In this document: one piece after another, positions 43,823-53,082 of the stretch | How the letters are laid out: each line of letters opens with the position of its first letter | Numbering within the stretch: position 1 is the first letter of the stretch | Assembly: GCA_026120035.1 (NCBI GenBank) | Contig: JALRME010000016.1 | Coordinates: 124,001 to 188,000 of the forward strand | Length of the DNA: 64,000 nucleotides | Direction of reading: 5' to 3' | Source: Coleophoma eucalyptorum | Taxonomy: Eukaryota; Ascomycota; Leotiomycetes; Helotiales; Dermateaceae | The notes under the pieces: model-generated | Seen by the model: the letters and a program-made list of their open reading frames with translations, nothing else | The model's database searches: none | Told to the model about the DNA's origin: nothing | Translations under genes and position numbers: made by a program

Positions 43823-44609
43823 TCTACGGGAGCGACGAAAAGCAAAATTTCATGTTGAAGTTTGTTCTAAGTATGAATATCAGCCTATAAGGGTGACATC
43901 TGAGTGTATAAGAATGTTCAAAAGCATTTTTTTTATGGCTTGCTTTCTTGAGTGACTTCGACTGTGAACAAAAAGGAACACGACTCTGGCCAACGGAGTT
44001 CTGGGCGACGAACCCCTGCTATTTTGACCTTATGGACGAATTCCATAGAATTGCAACCTATGATGTAGCCAAGAATACGATTACATAGCAGGATTCTTGT
44101 GCTGATTTGGGAATCAATGATTTTTACAAGGATCAACTTTCACCAATCATTCCAAAATTCGGAATCCACAGGAATAATACCGATCATATTGGGACCAGCT
44201 ATTGGCTCTTACATTATCCCATAAGCATGGCTTGAACAGCTGATACTCATGACCTGAGGATTTGCCAGTGCGCACTGAAATAGCTAGCGGGGAGGATATC
44301 AAGGAGGAATGCTTTCGGCAAGATGCCGTAGTCAGAACCCCGCTACCCCACAACCAATCCTATCCGTGCGAAAGGCGGCAAACATTCCGACGGTGCGCGA
44401 ACACAACTTTGTCACAGTAGTTTGGCCTGATATATTTTGTCGTCCCCTCATTTTGATAAAGGTACTTTCAGTATTCTTATAACTTTGTGTCTACGAAGAT
44501 AACAATTAACTTCTGACTGTCCCAACCGATCATCCACCGCCCGTATCCAATTTTCGAATTCAAATTATAATAAATAGCCACCTGCGTTGAAGGGGCACCC
44601 AAATCAATC
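43823..44609. other. Intergenic, promoter of the AtuA-DUF4387 gene
   Basis: 787 bases without a gene. It holds the palindrome at 44316-44328 and, just after it, CCCCGCTACCCCA (a CreA-like GCGGGG site on the other strand), a combination that would suit a carbon-repressed, inducible gene. Confidence 0.5.
44316..44328. promoter_or_regulatory. CGG-N7-CCG palindrome, copy 1
   Basis: CGGCAAGATGCCG, preceded by TTT, 281 bp upstream of the AtuA-DUF4387 start. Read on the minus strand it is CTACGGCATCTTGCCGAAAG, which agrees with copy 3 read the same way except at three inner positions. Confidence 0.7.
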
Positions 44610-46579
44610 ATGTTAGATCAAGGTTTCAATATTCTTACTCCAAATGCCATGCTTGGCTACGGATACCGACTAGAACACTTCTGGTACGGCATAGACCACT
44701 TCAAGCCAAAGGCCATTATTGTCGACAGCGGGTAAGTCTACTTTATCTGCCCATCAATTTATGATAAAGTAACCAACTCGGTGGCAGATCGACTGATGGC
44801 GGACCCTATAAGCTCGGCCTAGGTAAAATGACCTGCGGACGAGAATCTTATATCAGAGATTTAACACCTATGCTCGAGGCTGTCTATTTCCGGAAAACGA
44901 AGCTCTTAATTGGGTCAGTCGGCGGAGATGGTAGCACGAAACACGTGCAGGAAATGCTTGAAATTGTGACAGAGATTTCAAAAAAGCGAGGCTTCCACTT
45001 TAAAATCGCCACCATTGATGCAGGTATCAACCGTGACTTGGTTAAAAGTCGTATCGGTCAAGGAGACGTTCTTCCGTGTGGTCCTGTGGAGCCATTAACT
45101 CAAGAAGCTGTAGATTTGGCGGTGGATGTTGTTGCACAGATGGGAGCTGAACCGTAAGTTATAAACCATAGGAAAACTTGAGAAAACTTTCTGACAGTAT
45201 GCAGGTACCTCGAAGCCCTCAAGGATGATCCTGATATTATTTTAGGTGGAAGATCGTATGACCCAGCACCTTATGCTGCCTTTTGTCTCTCACAAAGGGT
45301 ATCTCCAGGTGTTGCTTGGCATATGGGGAAAATAATGGAATGTGGAGGAATCTGTGCTGTTCCAAAAGGCCGATCAATGATTGCAACAATAAGGAGAGAT
45401 TCTTTTGATTTGACTCCCCTATCCCCCTTGGAGCGATGCACCCCGCTTTCAGTCGCCTCACATACACTTTACGAGAAGACCCGGCCAGACAAACTTCCAG
45501 GACCAGGAGGTATTTTATCTCTCGATGGTGCAAGCTATGAACAGATTACAGAAAAGACTGTCCGCGTACGTGGGGCTGTTTTTGAGCCATCAAAGGTGTA
45601 TCAGATCAAACTTGAGGGCGTCCAGCATCTCGGATATCGCACTATTTTCATTGGTGGTATTCGGGATCCTATACTTATTTCTCAAATCGATCCTTTTCTC
45701 GAGGAAATCCGCCAGTACACCCAAGGGCTATTCCCCGAACTTGACCAATCCGAACAGTGTCGCTTGATCTACCATATCTACGGACGAGATGGAGTTATGG
45801 GGCCTCTAGAACCCACACCTATTCCAGCACATGAAATATGTATCTATGGGGAGGTGGTGGCGCCTTCACAGGAGCTATCGTATACAATTGCAAACAATGC
45901 CAGAGCTTCGATATTGCATTGGCCATACAAGGGCCAGCTCGCTACGACTGGAAACTTCGCATCACCATTATCACCTCACGAGCAAGCAGCCGGGCCTGTC
46001 TTCAAATTCAGCCTATATCATTTGGTTAACTTGGAACTAGGAGAGGAAAAGTCTCTCTTCCCGGTAAAACTACATAACATTGGCGAGAAATCAACTCTAG
46101 TTGAGCCTGTCTTCCTCTCCGATGAAGCTAAGCTCAGTATGGAGTCGCAAGAAATATTGCCTCTAGGTGAGCAATAACTCATAGAAAACTCAGGCTAATT
46201 AAACTAACCACGCGCAGTGAAAAAAATTGTTCCTCAAAGCGCAGCACCAATGCTTGAAATCGCCAAGATAGTTCGCTCTAAGAACTCAGGGCCTTTCGAA
46301 ATGACCTTTGATATCATGTTCGACGACGAGCAGATATATGAGAGGGTGAAACAAGCAGATTTGCTTACCAACGAGACAATAAAGAGCCTATACCACGTCC
46401 AAGATAGTGATATCCTTGTCAATATGTATTACAAACCCGCGTTGGCGTGGAAGTGCACCATCAAGCGACCATACGCTCAAGGCTCGGTGGGCGAACTCGA
46501 CACACTTGGCACGCAGCAACATGCACCACTACTGGGTATTGTAGTGCCAGCGGTATCCAGAGCTGCGAATGGTGTCTGA
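44610..46579 (+). CDS. AtuA-like (DUF1446) - DUF4387 fusion protein
   Basis: Four exons: 44610-44731, 44788-45153, 45205-46166, 46218-46579, giving 603 residues. The first 450 or so residues are an acyclic-terpene-utilization AtuA-like (DUF1446) domain: DSGSTDGGPYKLGLG (across intron 1), LIGSVGGDGSTKHV, INRDLVKSRI, DIILGGRSYDPAPYAAF, HMGKIMECGGICAVPKG. The last 110 are DUF4387: KIVRSKNSGPFEMTFDI, YHVQDSDI, and GELDTLGTQQHAPLLGI. In bacteria the two domains are usually separate neighbouring genes; here they are one chain. No signal peptide or membrane helix, so cytosolic. The chemistry of these domains is not settled; AtuA itself belongs to citronellol/geraniol breakdown. A shared promoter palindrome links the gene to the next two. 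Confidence 0.9.
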
Positions 46580-47890
46580 ACCGTACAGAGCCAGAGTACC
46601 ACTATAGTGATTATCAAAATGTGATAGGAACGCAAAACCGTTAGCATTGTTCAATACTTTATTCTGGAGTGGCTTTTGCTTTCAGTAGGTTGATGATTAT
46701 AGTTGTAAATACAGATGTAATTGTGCGTTCTAGAAGTATATATGCAGAACAGAACAATATCTTAGCATTAAAAGGCATGGTGGAATTGATTTAGGAATGG
46801 ATAACGCTGTGCTATCCGATGTTTATAAGATCATATGTTACATAATACATTGCTCTTTTGGCGCTGTAGTATTAGCAAGCGTCTGATGTAATTCAATCGG
46901 CTGAAGATTACTTCTAGCATCTTTATACATTCCAGTTGGAGTCACTTATTTGCTGCCTTGGATGGAATGATATCACGTTGCTGGTATCTGAAGCACTCTT
47001 ATCTACTGATGTTTAGGCTACCAAGCCATTTTGAATTTGGAGAATTGGTCTAGACTAAATGCCCGCAGATGGGAAATAAATATGACTATCATACTTAGGC
47101 ATCTAGAAAAATTCATGCCGCATATCATAACCATGAACATTAGCCCGTCTACGATTTGTACATTGACTCTGTTAGGATGCGATTTGCATTGTTCATTAGT
47201 AAAATGGATATTGTCGTTGTGCCTCGGAAAACTATATGAAGTTAGACACACTGAAACTCGGAGAGGAGTCTCAGTTTCAAATTTATAATACTGGAGTTCT
47301 ATCGGCTTATCAGAGCATCAAAGTACTCTGGTGAGTTTTGGGGTTGCCGCGCCTCATCTCTGACGTTGACTGTCCTGGCGACACGTGATTCACAATCTAT
47401 ATCCCGAGGTATCGAATCTTTTCCCCCAGCAACTGTCACAAGAAAATCATAGAACTGGCCATATTGAAATAGTCAATATGAAGCCGTAGATTCCACGTAC
47501 AGTGGTATGAAATGGTGCGTTGTCGTGTCAGTTGTGGAAGGAGCCTGACTTTCGGGGATCTGGGGCATTTAGCCAGAGCGATGAATTTCGGTATGATGCC
47601 GAAAGCCCGCCTCCTACCCGCCCACACCAAGTAAAAGACAAGATAAGCTGACCCTCTTCGCATTGGCTCTCGCCTCAACAGAAGCTACCCCCGCCAACAA
47701 AACTCTTTCGTTTTGCAGTCAGGGCGGTTCATACTTGTCTCACGCTTTGAAATTCATTACTTGTGGCGTTTCGTAGAATGAACCATTAATTGCCTTCATC
47801 TAAAACCTGTAATTCTAAGAAGTTGACAGCCCATTACACCCTCTATCTATTCTACAAAATATATTAAAATCTTCAAATCGACCAGTAAAT
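46580..47890. other. Intergenic, promoter of the cyclase gene
   Basis: 1.3 kb without a supportable gene. The proximal part (47360-47890) is less AT-rich. It contains the palindrome at 47586-47604 and, right after it, GCCCGCCTCCTACCCGCCC, with C-rich boxes of CreA or stress-element type. Confidence 0.5.
47586..47604. promoter_or_regulatory. CGG-N7-CCG palindrome, copy 2
   Basis: TTTCGGTATGATGCCGAAA: six-base arms (TTTCGG / CCGAAA) in perfect inverted repeat around a 7-bp spacer, with CCG ending 289 bp before the cyclase start codon. The 16-mer CGGTATGATGCCGAAA is identical to copy 3 read on the other strand. Confidence 0.8.
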
Positions 47891-49246
47891 ATGGCGCCCC
47901 GGCTGGCTACCTTCTTACACTATGTAAAAGGTTGTTTCGGAGACCAAAATACTGAATCCCACCAAAAGTACAATCACCAAAAGAGTGGGAAAGAGTCTCT
48001 AGCATCTTCACATTCAACACTGTATCGTCCGTCTTTTCACGACTTGCCATTGAAAGCCCATCATCCAAAAGGCTCTTCTTGGGGCTTATGGAAACATAAT
48101 GATGGGCAAGTAGATGAATTAGGAACATTGAATCTCTTGACGCCTGAGGTTGTAAGAGAAGCCGCAATAGAAATCAAGACCGGACAGGTGATACCTCTGA
48201 AGTATTTATACCATTATTTCCAGACTTAATCCAAGATCTTTTGTACTAATTATTCGATATATAGTTGCCCCCTGAGTTGCCCTCTTCGACCTATGAATCC
48301 TCTCAGAAAGCAATGCGCGCATAGGATCAATGCGAAGGGCCATGCCAATGACGATGAGGTAAGCTCATAACACCATTGCTTCAACATTGAATCATATAAA
48401 ATGTGCACATGCTTACATATTGGATTGGCAAAGTTGGACATCAATACTCAGAGCTCTAGCCACTGGGATGGATTGAGACATTACCCTTATCAAGACACGC
48501 TTCAGTACTATAACGGTGTAACCCAGGCAGATATTTCGGGGCCAAATCCTAACTCCAAGATAGGAATTCAAAGTATGTCAATATTGAGCTTATATTGCGA
48601 AACTTTTGAGATCGGGTACTGATATGGGCATAGATGTTGCTCAAAAAGGCATTGCTGGGCGTGGTGTTCTCCTCGATTGGCGTTCCTACGCAATCCGCAA
48701 GGGAATTCAATATTCCCCATTTAAATGCTATGAAATTCAGTTGTCACAACTTCTCGAGGTGGCATTGGAGCAAAATGTAACCTTTCAACCAGGAGACATT
48801 TTGCTCATTCGCAGCGGCTGGATGGAAGAATACTATAATATGAACGAGGAGGAGCAGGATGCACTGGGCCGACGAGAAAAGCGAGAGTTTTGTGGTGTTG
48901 AAGCTACTGAAGAAGCTATTAAGTGGCATTGGGACAATGCGTTTGCCGCCGTAGCGGGGGATACAACTGCTTATGAAGCATGGCCATCGCCAAAGCCGTG
49001 GGGCGTATCAATGCACGAGGCAAGTAAATATATCTACATAATTGTCTCGATTTCAACTTCTAACTTCTCTGCTCCCTCTAGGTTTTTCTCAGTGGTTGGG
49101 GAATGCCCATTGGTGAGACATGGGATTTAGAGGAGCTTGCACGCACGTGCCGAGACTTGGGCCGGTGGACATTCTTTTTGACCAGCCAGCCACTGAATAT
49201 AGATAGCGGAGTCGCTTCCCCCGCAAACGTTATGGCTATTCTCTGA
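47891..49246 (+). CDS. Cyclase-family metal-dependent hydrolase (kynurenine formamidase-like fold)
   Basis: Five exons: 47891-48201, 48265-48358, 48434-48572, 48634-49019, 49082-49246, giving 364 residues. It matches the putative cyclase family PF04199: WGLWKHNDGQVDELGTLNLLTPE near the N-terminus, metal ligands His145, Asp147 and His151 in SSSHWDGLRHY at the start of exon 3, NVAQKGIAGRGVLLDW across intron 3, FQPGDILLIRSGW, and MHEVFLSGWGMPIGETWDLEEL across intron 4. Intron 4 begins with GC rather than GT (GAG|GCAAGT); no GT donor restores the frame. Members hydrolyse cyclic amides, isatin, formylkynurenine or lactones, so it probably opens or deacylates the module substrate. No signal peptide. 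Co-regulation with its neighbours is suggested by the shared palindrome. Confidence 0.9.
49020..49081 (+). other. GC-AG intron
   Basis: The donor is AG|GCAAGT, the usual context of the rare GC-AG class, and the acceptor is CTCTAG. Joining gives His-Glu-Val-Phe-Leu, which continues the family sequence. No GT in reach keeps the frame. Confidence 0.85.
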
Positions 49247-49965
49247 GCATTCCCTGTAGTAACATACGATTTTATTACGGGGGAGTGGGGGCGGGGGCAA
49301 TGCTTAGGCTTGGGCGTCTTTCCTCAGAGTATGGCAAGAGGATGGCAATGGAACTCGAGGAGGAATTCATAGATACTTTTGAGTCATATCTAACCTCCAC
49401 AATAAGACATTTATGGTAGCTTAAGCAGAAACTCTTCCGCAGAAGTTTAGCATGAATACAAAATTATAGAGTATTACTCGTCTGAGAAGTATTGATATGT
49501 GGGTGATTAATTCATCTGTACCCTGAACCCATAATGGGAAACTTCCTTTCTTACTTCATGTCTCATATCCACACCTGCTCTGCGTCGTATCACATTAACT
49601 AAATCATCACACCATGATTCTATTCTCTAATCAGTTGATGCTATTTCTCGTCGCCTTTCCTCTGGCAACATACCGATTCCCCGCAATGACTCGCAAAATT
49701 TCGGCATCATACCGTAGCGTCGAAGCCATACTCATACGCACGGACAAGCCGGGGCTGCACTAATGTCATGCCTCCACAAAATGGGACCTCCGCATTCTCT
49801 GGATTCCAATGTAGGATTCTTCAATCGCTTAAAATGGCCTCTTTACTCCCTCGACAATTCAGGAGTCAACCATCTTCTTTCATCTTACTTTCCCGCCAAG
49901 TCGATCCCTTCTCAATATATATAACCTCCTGAGTTTCACTTCTCTAGCAACCAAATTGCTTTTAT
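49247..49965. other. Intergenic, promoter of the first ACS transporter
   Basis: 719 bases without a gene. It contains the palindrome at 49702-49714, a CCCCGC box just before it (about 49678), and a TATATATAA element at about 49915 that lies 50 bp before the start codon and is a good TATA candidate. Confidence 0.55.
49702..49714. promoter_or_regulatory. CGG-N7-CCG palindrome, copy 3
   Basis: CGGCATCATACCG, preceded by TTT, 251 bp upstream of the transporter start. Its reverse complement with flank, CGGTATGATGCCGAAA, is identical over 16 bases to copy 2. Confidence 0.8.
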
Positions 49966-51516
49966 ATGGCTATGGAAGAACCAACTTTCCTCGACGACAA
50001 AGCCGAAAACAGAATGGGCCATGCGGAGGCTATTGAAAATAGGGAGGAAATGCCACCCGTGATATTCGAAGGTCAACCAACTGAGGAAGAAGTCAAAAGA
50101 GTCATTCGAAAAATAGACTATAATCTTCTTCCTTTGTGCTTCGCGCTCTACACCTTCTCAGTTCTTGACAGGTCTAATCTTGGAAACGCAAAGCTGGCCG
50201 GACTAGCCAAGGACGTCGATCTTACTGGCCACCATTATACTTGGCTTGCCACTATATTCTACATTGCATACATTATATTCCAGTTTAACACTGTGGGTTG
50301 GAAAATCTTCAAAGCTCACCACTGGGTTACTTTCGTGGTGTTGTACTGGGGTATTGTCAGTACGCTTCAATCCGTTGTCAATAGCTGGTCCGGTCTTATG
50401 GCATGTCGATTCTTCCTCGGATGGGCTGAAACTATGTTTGGTCCTGGAATCCCTCTATATTTCTCGTTCTTCTATCCTCGAGAGTATATGGGTGTTCGCT
50501 TCGGTATTTTTCTGTCTGGTGCCGCATTAGCGAATGCCTACGGAGGAGCATTAGGCTATGCCTTGTCTACCATCCATTCCAGCATCTCCAATTGGCGCTT
50601 TCTTTTCATCGTCGAAGGCGTTCCAACCGTCTTGTTGGCTGTCATAACTTGGTTCTGGCTTCCAGATTCCCCATCGACAGCCCCTTTCCTAAATGAGAGA
50701 GAACGGATTGTAGCGAAAATGATTGCCAATAACCAGCCAAGAGACTTCGAACACGAAGGCCTGTCTGTTAAGAATCTTTTTGATGCTTTCAAGGACTATC
50801 GCAGTAAGTTAAAAGTCTTCCTTTATTATTATCTTATGTGCAGTTGGAATAACCGAGTGATAGACTACCTACTTGCCCTTCTCAACTTCAGTTGTAATGT
50901 CTCCTTCGCATCCCTACCGCTCTTCCTCCCAACCATTATCTCCGAAATGGGCGTCTTCACAACTCTGCAATCAAACGGCATGTCTGCACCACCATACCTC
51001 CTCTCTTTCATTCTCATCATCTTGACTGCTATCATCTCTGATCGCGTCAAGATGCGTGGCCCCTTTGCTTGCTTCTTTGCTCTAGTGGCAGCCATTGGTT
51101 TCGTCATCCTCGCCACAAGTACCTCTGTTGCTGCGCGATACACCGGTATATTCCTTGCGGTCTGTATCTTTGTTGTAACCAGCACTATTCTGACCTGGGT
51201 ATCCAACACAAATACCAACGAGTCAAAGCGTGCTGGTGGAGTGTGGATTATGATGACAATAGGACAGTGTGGGCCACTGCTGGGAACAAACATCTTCCCG
51301 GCTGAAGAAAAGCCATTTTATCGCAAAGGGATGTGGATCTGTTTTACCTTCTGTATGGTTGCCGCTTTCGCTTCGGCATTTTTGAGCTTCATGTTGTGGA
51401 GAGAAAACCGTAGACGGGACAGGGTTTATGGTAAAGTTGGTACGGCCTCAGCAGTTGGGGAGAAGGAGGATACTTCTAATCAAGACCCTGAGGCATACCA
51501 GCGATATATTATCTGA
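49966..51516 (+). CDS. MFS anion:cation symporter (ACS/Dal5-like family)
   Basis: Two exons, 49966-50803 and 50864-51516, giving 496 residues. Family motifs: KIDYNLLPLCFALYTFSVLDRSNLGNAKLAGL at helix 1, NTVGWKIFKAHHW, MACRFFLGWAETMFGPGIPLY, FYPREYMGVRFG, NWRFLFIVEGVPTVLLA and FWLPDSPSTAPFLNERER. The 60-nt intron has perfect GTAAGT and ATAG ends and joins DYR to NYLLALLNF. It is a multiple of three with no stop, so an unspliced mRNA would still code, with 20 extra residues inside the loop before helix 7. Relatives (Dal5, Tna1, Fen2 and others) import carboxylates such as allantoate, nicotinate or pantothenate. It shares its promoter palindrome with the two genes upstream, so it is the likely importer of their substrate. 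Confidence 0.92.
   Translation: MAMEEPTFLDDKAENRMGHAEAIENREEMPPVIFEGQPTEEEVKRVIRKIDYNLLPLCFALYTFSVLDRSNLGNAKLAGLAKDVDLTGHHYTWLATIFYIAYIIFQFNTVGWKIFKAHHWVTFVVLYWGIVSTLQSVVNSWSGLMACRFFLGWAETMFGPGIPLYFSFFYPREYMGVRFGIFLSGAALANAYGGALGYALSTIHSSISNWRFLFIVEGVPTVLLAVITWFWLPDSPSTAPFLNERERIVAKMIANNQPRDFEHEGLSVKNLFDAFKDYRSKLKVFLYYYLMCSWNNRVIDYLLALLNFSCNVSFASLPLFLPTIISEMGVFTTLQSNGMSAPPYLLSFILIILTAIISDRVKMRGPFACFFALVAAIGFVILATSTSVAARYTGIFLAVCIFVVTSTILTWVSNTNTNESKRAGGVWIMMTIGQCGPLLGTNIFPAEEKPFYRKGMWICFTFCMVAAFASAFLSFMLWRENRRRDRVYGKVGTASAVGEKEDTSNQDPEAYQRYII
50804..50863 (+). other. In-frame, stop-free intron
   Basis: A 60-nt intron with canonical GTAAGT donor and TAG acceptor. Being a multiple of three without a stop, it can be mistaken for coding sequence or be retained. 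The spliced version fits the family better, since the insert (about YYYLMCSWNN) has no counterpart there. Confidence 0.75.
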
Positions 51517-53082
51517 GGATAATGGCCGGTTTTTTGATTATGCTATTTTGACTACTTTTCTTCTTCACTCTTGACGAGATCTACAATCATTTGTTAAGGT
51601 ATAGATGTATGGAATGCCTGGCTTCCTCCAGGTTAAGTAACCACTATATTATCTTAAATAGCTCATACTATAAATCAAAGCGGATCCAGAAGGCCCTGTT
51701 CCAATGACGGCCTGCAATACTCAAACGTGAACAGTCTTTATAATTGAAAGCAGTTATTCCGTATCTGATCGTATTTGGATTATTGTGTTTTATTGTAAAG
51801 CTCTTGATCTTGAAGTAGATCGCTTAATTTGCTATTTTGAACGAGTATAGAAAAACCAAACTACATTCAATCTAGCGTAGATATTCACATATGATACTGT
51901 AGTCAAGGTCAGGAGACATACTCGGTTGAAATCCTAATTAAACAGGATACTCTTATACTTAACAAGACGAGCATACCGCAACTTTAGTGATGTATACAGA
52001 AGCTTACTAATATCGTCTAAATGGCCTTTACCTAACGTACCCTCCTCGATAATCAAAATCATCTCTTAACCAAAATGAACAACGAAGCTAAAATTCGACG
52101 ATCAACTAAATTAGTCGTAACAGGGAAGGCAAAGGCAATAAGCTTTGAGGACATCGAGGTAGTACGAGTAACTCGTACTACGAAAGAGGTCATAAAAGGC
52201 AATGAGAAAGGCAGTCGGAAGCGTAACAGTGCTATAGAAGAGGCAGATGAGCTAGAGCAAGAAATGGCATAGACGATCGAAGCGCCAGAGCCAAGAAAGA
52301 ACCAGTGGCACGTATGTACTAAAGCGCAGCATGCAGAGAACTAGATCGTAGAAGGAAAAACCGAATTCGAGTGGGTACCTTGAAGTAGGCTTCCGCAGGC
52401 TTTGCGACTGATTATTGTATTAGAGTCAGCCATTGTAAGTTATTACAGTAATATCTATCCCTACGCAGCGAGACACACCCTGTCACGAGACGAACCTATG
52501 GTTTTGGAATCATAATTTTTTTCTTAGCAAGTCTATGAAGTTGTTATCCGTATGTCACTTTCTTTAACAATTTTCCCCTAAGGAGACCACTTAGCAATAG
52601 CGAAAATACTATGGCTGATTATGCTTTCGATCGTTTTAGTTACGCCACCAATCGCCGCTTTGGCTGTTTCCTCCTGCTTAATCGCGACCATTAGAGTCTT
52701 TTCAAAATTCGGGGCACTTGGGGAAAAGTCCTATAACGAAAGAACATGGCTCCAAGTTTTAAAAAAAAAACTCACAGAGGGAAAGCATGCAGTCCGGGAG
52801 TTTCGCCGTTGAGAGGAGGGGCCACATGTTTCGGTGCTTAGTAATATACTCTGCTCATATAAGCAAAGTTGAACAAACCATTTGAAGTTGGTAAGCAGCT
52901 GGCAGAATGCGCTTTTCGAGGCATCAAGGACAAGGCGTAGAGGAACGCGACTGTACAGAACTTAGCCCTATCACCTATGATACACAGAGGAGCATACTTA
53001 ACAAGTACTATATTCTTTTAAAGCACCTTCACCTCCCTTTTCGTTGATTGTGGGTTCTATACGTTCGAATTGCTCACCCGAA
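51517..53082. other. Intergenic with transposase remnant
   Basis: 1.57 kb. Apart from the pogo-like remnant at 52075-52335 there is no supportable gene. The frame at 52621-52812 (63 codons) has a hydrophobic start but no family. The region is AT-rich and TA-rich, as in decayed repeats. Confidence 0.5.
52075..52335 (+). mobile_element. Remnant of a pogo/Fot1-like transposase tail
   Basis: The frame reads SFEDIEVVRVTRTTKEV, then KGSRKRNSAIEEADELEQE, a stop, and on in the same frame TIEAPEPRKNQW. I recognise the basic-acidic tail that follows the DDE domain in many fungal pogo/Fot1-type (CENP-B-like) transposases, where a KRGRKRKS-like run is followed by a Glu/Pro-rich stretch and EAPEP. The catalytic domain and terminal repeats are absent. 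Stops in frame and TA-rich wording fit an old, possibly RIP-mutated copy. Confidence 0.6.

Noticed and set aside
44150..44185. CGG...CCG pair at 44160 in the AtuA promoter
   Set aside because: Its 17-bp spacer and wording do not match the three-copy palindrome.
47436..47678. Minus-strand 80-codon frame in the cyclase promoter
   Set aside because: It covers the palindrome and C-rich boxes; no domain character.
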